Source: Kitasatospora fiedleri
Lineage (GTDB): Bacteria; Actinomycetota; Actinomycetes; Streptomycetales; Streptomycetaceae
NCBI RefSeq assembly: GCF_948472415.1
Contig: NZ_OX419519.1
Coordinates: forward strand, 5,485,001 to 5,549,000
Direction of reading: 5' to 3'
DNA: 64,000 nt
Positions 40,228-48,581 of this stretch are shown in pieces; position 1 is the stretch's first letter, and every line of letters begins with the position of its first letter. The position numbers were made by a program, and so were the translations under genes. A model generated the notes under the pieces. It did not search any database. It saw only the letters and a program-made list of their open reading frames with translations, and was not told the DNA's origin.

Positions 40228-41602
40228 CGGTGTCCTCCCCCTGCTCGGTGTCCTGGACCTGCGGCGACGGCGTTTCCGGTTCCTGACGCGCCTGCGGTGG
40301 CGACTGCCGTTCGGCCGCGCGCAGCGCGTGCTGGAAGCGGCCGACCGCCTCGGCCGCCGCCCGCAGGTCGCACGGGGCGCTCCAGAGCAGCCAGCGCGCC
40401 TTCTCGAAGCGTTCGACCACCTCGGGGTCCTCGGCCAGGCCGAGTCGGGCGGCCATCGCCTTGTACGCCTCCAGCCGTCCGCGCAGCTCGGCCCGGACGG
40501 CGAGCGGCTGGGCGACCTCGGTGAGCGACTGCCGGGCCCGGCCGAGTTCCTTGGCGGCGGCGTCCTCCAGCGCGTCCAGCAGCGGGCCGAGCCGGTACCA
40601 CTGGCCGGTCTGCTGGAACTCGACGGCCTGCCCGATCGCCTCGCGCAGCCCGGAGTGCGGGCCGGGCACGGCGGGCACCTCGGTCGAGGCGATCTTCGCC
40701 AGCACCTCGCCGCGGGCCCGGCGGGCCTCGGCGAGCGTCAGGTCGGCGCGCTGGAGCAGGTCGGCGACCTGCTGGAGCCGCTCGTGGGACTCGTCGCGCA
40801 GCCGCAGCAGCCCCTCCAACTCGACGCGTATGTCGTCCAGTTGGCGTCCCATCCGGTCGAACCCGGCGGTGTCGACGGCGCCGGTGGGGGAGGCCCAGGT
40901 GGTGCCCTCGGCGGCCCGGCCGCGCTGCGCGGGCACCCGGCTGGGCCGCCACAGCGCGAGCGGGTCGGCCACCACCTGGGCGCGCAACGCGCCCAGGTGC
41001 TTGGCCAGGTCGGCGAGGTCGTCGGCCAGCGGGTGCCCGCCGGGGCGCACCCCGACCGAGACCGCGAGCATCTGGACCCGGCCGAGTTCGGCCAGCAGCA
41101 GGTCGATCCGGGCGGGCAGCGCGGACCAGACCGCGTCGACGGCGCTCACCACCTCGACCACCACCGCGTACCAGCCGTTCATCCGCTCCAGCAGTTCGGC
41201 GAGCGTGACCTGCTCCACCAGCCGGGCCGAGGAGCCGAGTTGACCCGACGGGTGGGGCAGCCGCCCGCCGGAGACGGTCACCGAGCGGCCGGAGAGCAGC
41301 TCGGCGAGCTCGGCGAGTTCGGCGGCGGTCGGCCGGGTGCGCCGGGAGCGCACCGCGCGAGCGGAGGCCAGCGCCTCCGCGTAGCGGTCGAACAGCGCCC
41401 ACAGCAGGGCGACGCCGCCCTCGGCGACCTCCCAGCGCTCCCGGGTGCGCCCGGACAGCTCGGCACCGGTCAACAGCCGCAGCCCCGGGTGGTCCTGGAG
41501 CGCCAGCAGTGCCGCTTCGACCGCGTCGCGCTCGGCACCCAGCCGGGCCAGCGCGCGATCGACCTCCTCACGGTTCATCACCGGGCGGGTCGTTCCAGCC
41601 AA
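40220..41602 (-). CDS. Coiled-coil-rich protein of unknown function in the PknG locus
   Basis: A protein of about 460 aa, mostly helical with heptad-rich stretches around residues 255-300 and 340-390 and an acidic Gln/Glu/Pro end. There is no signal peptide or membrane helix. I do not recognise the family. Its last 8 bp overlap the PknG start, so they are probably translated together and may form a complex. The start is uncertain: TTG at 41602 follows GAGGAGGAA at good spacing, while the ATG at 41578 has no ribosome site. Confidence 0.8.
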   Translation of the reverse strand: MAGTTRPVMNREEVDRALARLGAERDAVEAALLALQDHPGLRLLTGAELSGRTRERWEVAEGGVALLWALFDRYAEALASARAVRSRRTRPTAAELAELAELLSGRSVTVSGGRLPHPSGQLGSSARLVEQVTLAELLERMNGWYAVVVEVVSAVDAVWSALPARIDLLLAELGRVQMLAVSVGVRPGGHPLADDLADLAKHLGALRAQVVADPLALWRPSRVPAQRGRAAEGTTWASPTGAVDTAGFDRMGRQLDDIRVELEGLLRLRDESHERLQQVADLLQRADLTLAEARRARGEVLAKIASTEVPAVPGPHSGLREAIGQAVEFQQTGQWYRLGPLLDALEDAAAKELGRARQSLTEVAQPLAVRAELRGRLEAYKAMAARLGLAEDPEVVERFEKARWLLWSAPCDLRAAAEAVGRFQHALRAAERQSPPQARQEPETPSPQVQDTEQGEDTDG

Positions 41603-41898
41603 CGCGGTTCCTCCTCTCGGCCACGGTCGTGGTGACGGGGCGTCGGTCCTGGGGCGGTCGGAGCGACGGCCCGTGGGCCGCCAGTCTCCCCGACGCCCGG
41701 CACCGCGCGGACGCCGGTCCCCCGGATTCCCGGTCCGGTAAGGGGAACCGGACCGGTTCCGTCCCGCCGTCACCGCCGCGGTCACCGTTACCGCCACCGC
41801 CGTCACCCGAACCGTCCGGGCCGTCCGGGCACCGGCCCGCGTCCTGGCCGGAGCACCGGTCCGAGCATCGGCCCGAGCCCCGGCCCCCACCTCGGTGG
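41603..41898. other. Gap between glnH-like gene and coiled-coil gene, with a hairpin
   Basis: This 296-bp minus-strand intergenic stretch holds no gene. A hairpin at 41731-41755 has perfect 9-bp arms CGGTCCGGT and ACCGGACCG around a 7-nt loop. It could attenuate transcription between the sensor half (glnX, glnH) and the kinase half of the locus, or mark a separate promoter for the latter. Confidence 0.5.
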
Positions 41899-42909
41899 TC
41901 ACCACGGCCGGTACGGGTCGGGCACCCCCATGCTGGGCCGCAGCCAGGTGTCGTAACTGGCCTGCCAGCCGCCGCCGCGCCACTCGACCAGCACCTGGTT
42001 GACCCAGGCGATCAGGTCGGTGTCGTCCTGGTTCATGCCCACGCCCATGTACGTGGGGAGGAAGGACTCCCCGGCCAGCTCCATGGTCTGGTCCTGGGCG
42101 ACCATCGCCGCCGCCAGCGAACTGTCCGACAGGGTGGCGTCCGCCTCGCCGAGTTCCATCAGCACCAGGCAGTCCAACTGGTTGTCGGGCGTGACGATCG
42201 AGGCGGCGCCGTGCGGGTCCGCCTTCAGCTCGGTGTGCGAGGAGGAGTTCAGCGCCGCGCACACCCGCTTGCCGCCGAGCGCCTGCGCCACGCTGGTGGC
42301 GTGCGCGGCCTTCGGCGCCACCACCCGCTGGGAGACCTTGAAGTACGGGGCGGAGAAGGCGATCTGCTTCTTCCGCTCGCAGGTGACGGTCATCGCCCGG
42401 GCGATCAGGTCGACCTGGTGGCCCTTGAGCACGTTGATCCGGTCGGCGGTGGAGATGGTCTTCAGCACCACCTTGTCCGGGTCGCCGAGCACCGACTTGG
42501 CGACGGCACGGGCCAGGTCGATGTCGAAGCCCTCGATCTTGCCGGTCTGCGAGTCGCGGTAGCCCCAGTTGTAGGCGCTCTGGTCGACGCCGACCACCAG
42601 CCGGCCGCGCCTGCGGATCTCCTGGATCTTCGCCCCGACCCGCTGCCCGGGCGGCAGCGACACCCCGGTGTCGCAGTCGTCCGCCGCGACGCTCGCGACG
42701 TCAGCGACGTTAGCGACGCCCGCGACGCCCGTGATACCCGCGACGTCAGCGGCGACCTTCACCGCGACGTCCGCCGAGACGTCCGCCGCCCGGGCCGGTG
42801 CGCCGCCGCCCGCGCCGACGGCCGGACCGCCGGCCGGACCGCCGGCGCCCAGCAGGCCCGCCACCAGTGCCGCGACCGCGACCAGTGTTCCGGTCCTCGC
42901 CCTGCGCAT
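41899..42909 (-). CDS. glnH: GlnH-like amino-acid-binding sensor protein
   Basis: A 336-aa family 3 solute-binding protein. The ligand fold runs from about residue 90 (RRGRLVVGVDQSAYNWGYRD, then GKIEGFDIDLARAVAKSVLG) to the end. In mycobacteria GlnH hands an amino-acid signal to GlnX and PknG. An N-terminal secretion signal is present (about residues 8-30) but no lipobox cysteine, so it may be free or bound by GlnX, unlike the mycobacterial lipoprotein. Residues 50-75 are a Val/Ala/Asp repeat from a 9-bp DNA repeat. ATG at 42909 follows GGGGAGCGAAGG. It lies 15 bp after the glnX-like gene; no ABC transporter partner is present. Confidence 0.88.
   Translation of the reverse strand: MRRARTGTLVAVAALVAGLLGAGGPAGGPAVGAGGGAPARAADVSADVAVKVAADVAGITGVAGVANVADVASVAADDCDTGVSLPPGQRVGAKIQEIRRRGRLVVGVDQSAYNWGYRDSQTGKIEGFDIDLARAVAKSVLGDPDKVVLKTISTADRINVLKGHQVDLIARAMTVTCERKKQIAFSAPYFKVSQRVVAPKAAHATSVAQALGGKRVCAALNSSSHTELKADPHGAASIVTPDNQLDCLVLMELGEADATLSDSSLAAAMVAQDQTMELAGESFLPTYMGVGMNQDDTDLIAWVNQVLVEWRGGGWQASYDTWLRPSMGVPDPYRPW
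42686..42748 (-). repeat. 9-bp tandem repeat within the glnH-like gene
   Basis: Seven degenerate 9-bp units of the form GCGACGNNN run in tandem on the plus strand. On the coding strand they give a Val-Ala-Asp-rich linker between the signal peptide and the binding domain. Confidence 0.75.
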
Positions 42910-42924
42910 CCTTCGCTCCCCCCG

Positions 42925-44316
42925 TTACCGGTACTCGGCCAGTCGGCGTCCGAGGCCGCGCACCGTGCCGCCGGCCGCCAGCGCGGCCAGCAGCGCCGCC
43001 GCCACCGCCTGGATGGCCAGCCCCCCGTCGACGCCGCCCGCGGCGGAGTCGAACGCGGCCTGCTCGGCCCGTCCGGCCTGCTCCCACTGCTGTTCGGCGG
43101 CGTTGAACGCGGCCTCCGCGGTGTCGTCCCGGCCCGGGGCCAGGGTCGTGCGCAGCGTCCCCTCGTAGTCGCCGCCCGCGTCCAACTCGGCGGCGGCCGC
43201 GTGCCGCTGCTGCCACTCGTCGAACCGGTGCTGGGCGTCGGTCAGTTGCCGCCGGGCCCGGTCCGGCGGCGCGACGAGCAGCCCGACCGCCGAACCGGCG
43301 CTGTCGGCCGGGCCGGCGAGGGTCCGCGCCAGTTCCGCCCAGCGGTCGTCGTACGCCTCGGTGGCGCCGCGCGAGACCAGGTTGAGGTTCTCCGCCGTGT
43401 GCGCCTGCAACGCCACCACCCGGACCTGGTTCAACCGGCGCAGCGGGTCGATGCCCTGGGTGCGGGCCTCGTGCAGGCCGGTGCCGGCCGCCACGGTGCC
43501 GCCGACCGTCCACACCAGCGCGACCAGCACCGCCGCCGAGGCGGCCAGCAGCCCGGGGTTGAACACCCGGTTGGTGCGCCGGAACAGCACCACCTGGTAG
43601 CGGCCCAGCGCGCCCAGCAGCAACACCCCCAGCACCAGCGCCGCCCAGGGCACGGCGGCGGCCGCGTCGTAGTCACCGTCCAGCGCGGCGGCCTCGGTGT
43701 CGGCCAACTGCTGCGCGTTCGGCAGCACGGTCTTCTGCAGGTAGTCGGAGGCGTAGCGCAGGTACGCGCCGCCGAGCGGCAGGCCCTCCCGGTTGATCGC
43801 CCGGGCGGTCTCCACCAGGCCCGCGTAGCGCGGCAGTTGCCGGCTCAGCTCGGCCAGCCGGCGCTGCGCGTCGGACGAGGTGCCGCTGCGCGCGGCGGCC
43901 TGCGGGATCAGCCGAGACGCGGTCGCCAGGTCGTCCTGGTAGCGCTTGCGCACCTCGGGCGGCTCGGCGGCGGCCATCAGGAAGCCCGCGGCGGCGGTGG
44001 CGTCGGCGTCGGCCAGCGAACGGTACAGCTCCGCCGCGTCCTGGCTGAGCGGCTCACTGCGGGACGCCAACTGCCGCGCCGCGGCCGCCCGGTCGGCGGA
44101 CTGCCAGGCCGCCGTGACCCCGAACAGCAGCGCCAGCGCCACCAGCACCGCGCCCGCCGTGCGCAGCCGCCCCGGCGGAGTCCGGGCGGCCAGCCGCAGC
44201 CGCGCCAGCGACCCAGCCAGCGACCCGGACGACCGCCCCGGCCCCCGGCCCGGCACCGCTCCCGGCGGACGGCCGGGCGGCGGCGCGAGGACGCCCCCCT
44301 GTGTCTGTGCGGCCAC
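42925..44316 (-). CDS. glnX: GlnX-like four-helix membrane signal transducer
   Basis: A 463-aa membrane protein. Helices are predicted near residues 47-65, 215-233, 250-275 and 433-455, with helical extracytoplasmic loops of about 150 residues between each pair. This matches mycobacterial GlnX, which carries the GlnH signal to PknG. There are no enzymatic motifs. GTG at 44316 is used because GAGGGGGAA lies upstream; the frame stays open further but codes for low-complexity sequence. It appears to be the first gene of the seven-gene minus-strand locus. Confidence 0.85.
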   Translation of the reverse strand: MAAQTQGGVLAPPPGRPPGAVPGRGPGRSSGSLAGSLARLRLAARTPPGRLRTAGAVLVALALLFGVTAAWQSADRAAAARQLASRSEPLSQDAAELYRSLADADATAAAGFLMAAAEPPEVRKRYQDDLATASRLIPQAAARSGTSSDAQRRLAELSRQLPRYAGLVETARAINREGLPLGGAYLRYASDYLQKTVLPNAQQLADTEAAALDGDYDAAAAVPWAALVLGVLLLGALGRYQVVLFRRTNRVFNPGLLAASAAVLVALVWTVGGTVAAGTGLHEARTQGIDPLRRLNQVRVVALQAHTAENLNLVSRGATEAYDDRWAELARTLAGPADSAGSAVGLLVAPPDRARRQLTDAQHRFDEWQQRHAAAAELDAGGDYEGTLRTTLAPGRDDTAEAAFNAAEQQWEQAGRAEQAAFDSAAGGVDGGLAIQAVAAALLAALAAGGTVRGLGRRLAEYR

Positions 44317-44797
44317 CGTTCCCCCTCGGCTCCACCGGCCCCGTCTCCGGGCAGTATCACCACGCCCGGCGGCCCCCGGGCCGGAGTTGGCCTGGAGTTC
44401 GCCGGGCGGTGACCGATCTGTGCCCCACCGCCCCCGACCTCGCCCGATCCCGCCGCCCCGGCCGGGCCGTTCCCGTTCCCCCGGCCTCGCCCGACCCCGC
44501 AGCTCCGACCGGACCGTCCCCGGCCGGGGTCCCACCGTCCTCGGCCCGGCCGTCTCCGTCCCACCGTCCTGCCGCCCCGGCCCCGACCTCGCCCGATTTC
44601 GTCGCCCCGGCCCGGCCGTCCCCGTCTCGCCGTCCCGGCCCCGGTCTCCTCCGGCCTTGTCGTCCCGCTGTCCCGCTGTCCCAGCCACCCCGGCCCCGGC
44701 CCAACCACCCTCGTCCCGTCCCGTCCCGTCTCGGCCGGGCTGCCCTCGCCCCGTAGCCCCGGTCCGGCCGTCCCGGGCCCCTCGTAAGCTGGGCGTC
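44317..44797. repeat. Pyrimidine-rich non-coding tract with imperfect repeats
   Basis: This 480-bp divergent region between glnX and the nucleosidase gene is almost free of A on the plus strand and is dominated by C and T. Imperfect units recur: CCGACCTCGCCCGAT at about 44433 and again at about 44582, GGCCTCGCCCGACCCCG at about 44480, and a run of CCCGTCCCGT near 44714. I see no gene. Promoters for both flanking genes must lie at its ends. Confidence 0.65.
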
Positions 44798-45370
44798 ATG
44801 CGCCTGACCGGAACCGTCACCCCCGACCGCCCGCTGCTCGTCGTCGCCCTGCCCGAGGAGGCCGCGCACTTCGACGGCGGCCTGCCGGTGCTGCTCACCG
44901 GCATGGGCAAGCTCAACGCGGCGGCCGCGCTGGCCGGCCTGCTGGCCGGCGGTGAGCGGCCCGCCGCCGTCGTCAACCTGGGCACCGCGGGCGCCCTGCG
45001 GTCCGGCCTGGCCGGGACGCACGAGATCGGCCGGGTGCTCCAGCACGACCTCGACACCCCGCTGCTGGAACAGCTCACCGGCCACCGGATGGACGGCCCG
45101 ATCGACCTCGCCCCGGCCGGCCCGGTGCTCGCCACCGGCGACCGCTTCGTCTCCACCGACGCCGACCGCGACCTGCTGGCCCGCAGCGCTGACCTGGTCG
45201 ACATGGAGGGCTACGCGGTCGCCACCGTCGCCCGCCGCGCCCAGCTCCCCGTCCGGCTGATCAAGCACGTCAGCGACGAGGCCGGGGACGGCGCGGTCCG
45301 CAGCTGGCAGGAGTCCGTCGACGACTGCGCCCGCCTGCTCGCCGACTGGGCCCGCACCCACCTCGGCTGA
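44798..45370 (+). CDS. Nucleosidase (PNP/MTAN fold)
   Basis: A 190-aa member of the phosphorylase/nucleosidase superfamily that cleaves N-glycosidic bonds of nucleosides. TGMGKLNAAAALAGLL, VVNLGTAGALRSGL and LVDMEGYAVATVARRA with the ribose-binding Met-Glu pair match MTA/SAH nucleosidases. It is shorter than the typical 230 aa, as in many actinobacterial nucleosidases. The base specificity is uncertain. ATG at 44798 follows TAAGCT with no ribosome site, so the message may be leaderless. Confidence 0.88.
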   Translation: MRLTGTVTPDRPLLVVALPEEAAHFDGGLPVLLTGMGKLNAAAALAGLLAGGERPAAVVNLGTAGALRSGLAGTHEIGRVLQHDLDTPLLEQLTGHRMDGPIDLAPAGPVLATGDRFVSTDADRDLLARSADLVDMEGYAVATVARRAQLPVRLIKHVSDEAGDGAVRSWQESVDDCARLLADWARTHLG

Positions 45371-45490
45371 CGCCCCGACACCCCCGTTCGCCCGGCGGAC
45401 CCGCGAAAACGCCGGAGCGCCCGCCCGGACCGTTCGACGGTCGGACGGGCGCCCCGGCGGCGCGAGCGGTTACCGGCTCACCGGCGCGGA

Positions 45491-46030
45491 TCAGCTCTGG
45501 TACGGGTTGGCACCCGGCGCCGGAGCCTGGGCCGGAGCCTGCGGGTACGGGGCCTGGCCGGGGACCTGCTGGTACTGGCCGGGGGCCTGGGCCGGCGGGT
45601 ACTGGCCGGGGACGCCGGGGCCGCCGCCGAGCAGGCCGCCGGTGAAGGCGTCCATCTCGGTCCGCCAGTAGCGGTGGATGTTCAGGCGGGTCGGCTGCGG
45701 CTCGCCCGGGATCAGGAAGCGCAGCGAGCTCCACAGGGTGTTCCGGCGCACGTCGCTGATCGAGGCGCGGGCCTGGTCGAGCGGGATGACGTGCAGCAGC
45801 TCCAGCGGACGGTTGCTGACCCGGGAGGCGCGGTGGATGACGACGACCCGCTGGGTCAGCGTCACGAAGTAGTACTTCACGAACAGCTGGCCGATCAGAC
45901 CGAACTGCTGGGTCAGCCACGGGCTCGGACCGGTGACCGTGTGGAAGGTCGTCACCGGACGGTCGTTGGGCTCGATCGCGGCGATCGCCGCAGCGACCTG
46001 CTCCTGCATCGTGGACTTGCGGATCGCCAT
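45491..46030 (-). CDS. Small conserved protein, PH-like, with Pro/Gln/Ala tail
   Basis: A 179-aa protein. The first 125 residues are a compact domain with several beta strands (FHTVTGPSPWL, FVTLTQRVVVIHRASRV, LELLHVIPLDQ) that resembles a bacterial PH-type fold. The rest is a Pro/Gln/Ala-rich tail with PGQYQ-like repeats. No catalytic motif is seen. The ATG at 46030 has GGGAG upstream at 9-10 nt; a longer start at 46105 is possible. Function unknown. Confidence 0.7.
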   Translation of the reverse strand: MAIRKSTMQEQVAAAIAAIEPNDRPVTTFHTVTGPSPWLTQQFGLIGQLFVKYYFVTLTQRVVVIHRASRVSNRPLELLHVIPLDQARASISDVRRNTLWSSLRFLIPGEPQPTRLNIHRYWRTEMDAFTGGLLGGGPGVPGQYPPAQAPGQYQQVPGQAPYPQAPAQAPAPGANPYQS

Positions 46031-46267
46031 CTGGCGCTGCTCCCGGTACTCCAGGCGCACGCCCCCGTCGGACGCGCTGTGAGCGCGCGACACTAACAAC
46101 CCCACCGATCGGCTTCAACGGACAGAACGGGCATCCCCGGCACCGCGGCCGGATGTTCACTCAACCGATACCGGACCAGGGAACTCGTCGGCGCGGTGAC
46201 GTACCGTCACCTGCGCGGAAACCGCCGCGGAGAGCCCGTTCCCGGGCCCGGTGCGTGCGGGCCCCGG

Positions 46268-46711
46268 TCAGCCGCGCACCGACAGGTGCCGGGCCAGGAC
46301 GGCCAGCGCCGCGGTGACCTCGGCGAGCCGCTCGGGTCCGGCGTCCGGGCCGAGCGCGGCGGCGAGCGCCTCCTCGACGCCGGTGGCGCGGACGGCGGCG
46401 ACCCGGGCGGAGGGGCGTTCGGCGGGGCGGACCAGGGTGCGCCGCCGGTCGGCCGGGTCCGGGTCGGTGCGGACCGCGCCCGCCTCCTTGAGGCGGGCCA
46501 CCGCGGTGGAGATCTGGCTCTGCGGCAGCCCGGTGCGGGCGGCGATCTCGCCGACGGTGGTGCCGGGGTGGGCGGCGACGTCGCTGGCCGCGATCAGGGT
46601 GTTGCGGGTGCCGCCGGGGTGGCGGCCGCTGCCGCCGGGGGGCTCGGGCAGGGCGTCCTCGCCGATCTTCATCAGGGTGCGGCCCAGTAGGAACAGTTCG
46701 ACTCCATCCAC
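46268..46711 (-). CDS. MarR family transcriptional regulator
   Basis: A 147-aa winged-helix regulator. The helix-turn-helix is HPGTTVGEIAARTGLPQSQI (about residues 48-67) and the wing TDPDPADRRRTLVRPA. The GTG at 46711 is taken as the start because an upstream ATG at 46741 would lie within the operator. It is divergent from an alpha/beta hydrolase gene and should repress it and itself from the palindrome at 46725. Confidence 0.85.
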   Translation of the reverse strand: MDGVELFLLGRTLMKIGEDALPEPPGGSGRHPGGTRNTLIAASDVAAHPGTTVGEIAARTGLPQSQISTAVARLKEAGAVRTDPDPADRRRTLVRPAERPSARVAAVRATGVEEALAAALGPDAGPERLAEVTAALAVLARHLSVRG

Positions 46712-46724
46712 GGGCCCGATGGTA

Positions 46725-46766
46725 CATCGAACTAGATGCATCCATATTGATGTATCTAGTTCGATG
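46725..46766. promoter_or_regulatory. Large palindromic MarR operator
   Basis: Arms CATCGAACTAGAT (46725-46737) and ATCTAGTTCGATG (46754-46766) are exactly complementary over 13 bp with a 16-bp centre that itself contains ATGCATC and GATGTAT elements. The stretch is AT-rich, lies between divergent genes and covers both likely promoters. It may hold two MarR dimer sites. Confidence 0.85.
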
Positions 46767-46817
46767 AATTACGGTGAGGGGAAGAGCGGCGGACCGACCG
46801 CCGCGGAGGGGGACCCG

Positions 46818-47651
46818 ATGCCCGTCGTCACCGGCACGCTCGCCGTACCCGGCGCCGTCCTGCACCACCGCACCGAGGGCACCGGCCCGCTGCTGCTGAT
46901 CGCCCAGAGCGGCGAGGGCGACGCCGACCGCACCGTCGACCTCGTCCCGCACCTGACCGACACCTACACCGTGCTCACCTACGACCGGCGCGGCCTGTCC
47001 CGCAGCCGCCTCGACCACCCCGAGCGCGGCGCGAGCCTGGCCGAGCACGCCGACGACGTCCGGCGGCTGCTGGAGGCGGTCGCCGACGGGCCCGCGCTGA
47101 TGCTCGGCTGCAGCTTCGGCGCCGTGATCGGCCTGCACCTCGCCGCCCGGTGGCCCGGACTGCTGCGCACCCTGATCGCCCACGAACCCGTCGCGCCCGG
47201 CCTGCTGGCCCCCGCCGAGGCCGCCCGCCACCGGCGCGAACTCCTCGCACTCCAGGAGCTGTACCGGCGCGGCGGCCTCGCCGCGGTCCTCCCCGAGATC
47301 GCCCGGGTGCTCGGCATCGACCCGACCGCCGCCGACGCCGAGCCCGGCCTCACCCCGCAGCCGGTCGACGCCCGGCGGGCGGCCGGCTTCGACCGGCTCG
47401 TCCGGCACGACTTCACCGCCGTGGTCGAGGACGTCCTCGACCACGCCGCCGTCCGGGCCACCACCACCCGGATCGTGCCCGCCGCCGGCCGCACCACCCC
47501 GCCCGCCGTGTTCGACCGCCGCTGCGCCCAGGCCCTCGGCGCCCTGCTCGACACCCCGGTCGAGCTGCTGCCCGGCGGCCACAACGGCAACACCAGCCAC
47601 CCCCGGGCCTGGGCCGCCCGCCTCAAGCGGCTCCTCCCGCAGGCGAGTTGA
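46818..47651 (+). CDS. Alpha/beta hydrolase
   Basis: A 277-aa alpha/beta-hydrolase fold protein. The nucleophile elbow GCSFG (LMLGCSFGAVIGLH) holds the catalytic Ser near residue 99. YDRRGLSRS provides the oxyanion region, and GGHNGNTSHP near the end supplies the His, while the acid is less clear. ATG at 46818 is preceded by GGAGGGGGA. Control by the divergent MarR suggests a role in handling a toxic or aromatic compound. The substrate is unknown. Confidence 0.92.
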   Translation: MPVVTGTLAVPGAVLHHRTEGTGPLLLIAQSGEGDADRTVDLVPHLTDTYTVLTYDRRGLSRSRLDHPERGASLAEHADDVRRLLEAVADGPALMLGCSFGAVIGLHLAARWPGLLRTLIAHEPVAPGLLAPAEAARHRRELLALQELYRRGGLAAVLPEIARVLGIDPTAADAEPGLTPQPVDARRAAGFDRLVRHDFTAVVEDVLDHAAVRATTTRIVPAAGRTTPPAVFDRRCAQALGALLDTPVELLPGGHNGNTSHPRAWAARLKRLLPQAS

Positions 47652-47699
47652 CCCGTCGCCCCAACCCGTCGCCCCAGCCCGCCGGATCAGTCCGCCGGG

Positions 47700-48436
47700 T
47701 CAGTCCGCAGGGTCCGCCACCACGTCGGCGATCGCGCTCAGGGCGGTGTGCAGGGACTCCTCCGGAACGGTCCGGGACAGGCCGTCCGAGCAGGGCAGGT
47801 AGCGGTCGCCGACCCGGGCGGTGTGCAGCGACACGTCCGGCCGGTTGTCCCCGGAGCCGGTCAACGCTCTTACCGACAGGGTGTGTTGCGGGCGCGAGGC
47901 GGCCTCCGCCAGGGTGAGCCGACCGTCGTCCACCAGCGACTGCACCAGGGTGTGGTCGTGGGTGACCAAGTACAGCTCGCCGCCGCGCAACAGGGAGGCC
48001 CGGCTGTCACCGATGTGCACCAGCGCCAGCCGCGCGCCCGACCACAGCACCCCCGTCAGCGTCGTCCCCGCGCCGGGCGGCCGGGCCACCGCCCCCGCCT
48101 TCCCGTCGACCCCGGCCAGCGCGTCCTCCAGTGCGTCCAGCAGCTCCCCGGCGGACAACTCCCCGGCGAGCAGCTCCGGTTCGCGCAGCGCGGCGATCGC
48201 AGCCGCGCTCGCCAGACCGCCACCGCCCTCCGGGCCCATCCCGTCCGCGACCGCGACCAGCCCGGGCCCCGCCTCCGAACGGGCCGCGCACCCGTCCCGT
48301 TCGCCCTGTCCGTCTCGTCCGTCCTGTCGTCCCGCGCTCCCGAAAGATGGTCGACGAGGAGTGCGGCGAGCTCCCGGCGGGCCTCGGTCCCTGCCCGCAC
48401 CCGCACCCGCTCCCAGTACCGGGCGACCTCCTCGCA
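47700..48436 (-). pseudogene. Broken PP2C-type phosphatase gene
   Basis: The frame ending at 47700 has recognisable PP2C pieces: LVAVADGMGP, AGTTLTG, LVHIGDSRASLLRGG and LPCSDGLSRTVPEE. It stops soon after, before the final Asp-Asn block. Upstream, the normal N-terminal part of the domain is missing; instead RYWERVRVRAGTEARREL, a credible helical start, lies in another frame at about 48338-48436. This looks like a frameshift near 48310-48340 plus a 3' truncation. It may be a pseudogene or a sequencing fault. The 5' limit is a guess. It is divergent from the XRE regulator gene. Confidence 0.5.
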
Positions 48437-48581
48437 CCGGCCCGTCCGGCCGGCCCCACGGGAGGCCGCCCCCTTTCCGCAAAGAGTCCCCGGGAAACCC
48501 CGCGGGTTCCGGCGGGTCGGGCGTCCGTCCGCCGGTACGTTGGCGGTTCTCGACGAGGGGGGACACGCTCCGGGAGGCGAC

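Noticed and set aside
41899..42909. glnH-like gene as part of a glutamine ABC importer
   Set aside because: No permease or ATPase gene is adjacent; the GlnX-like and PknG genes point to signalling.
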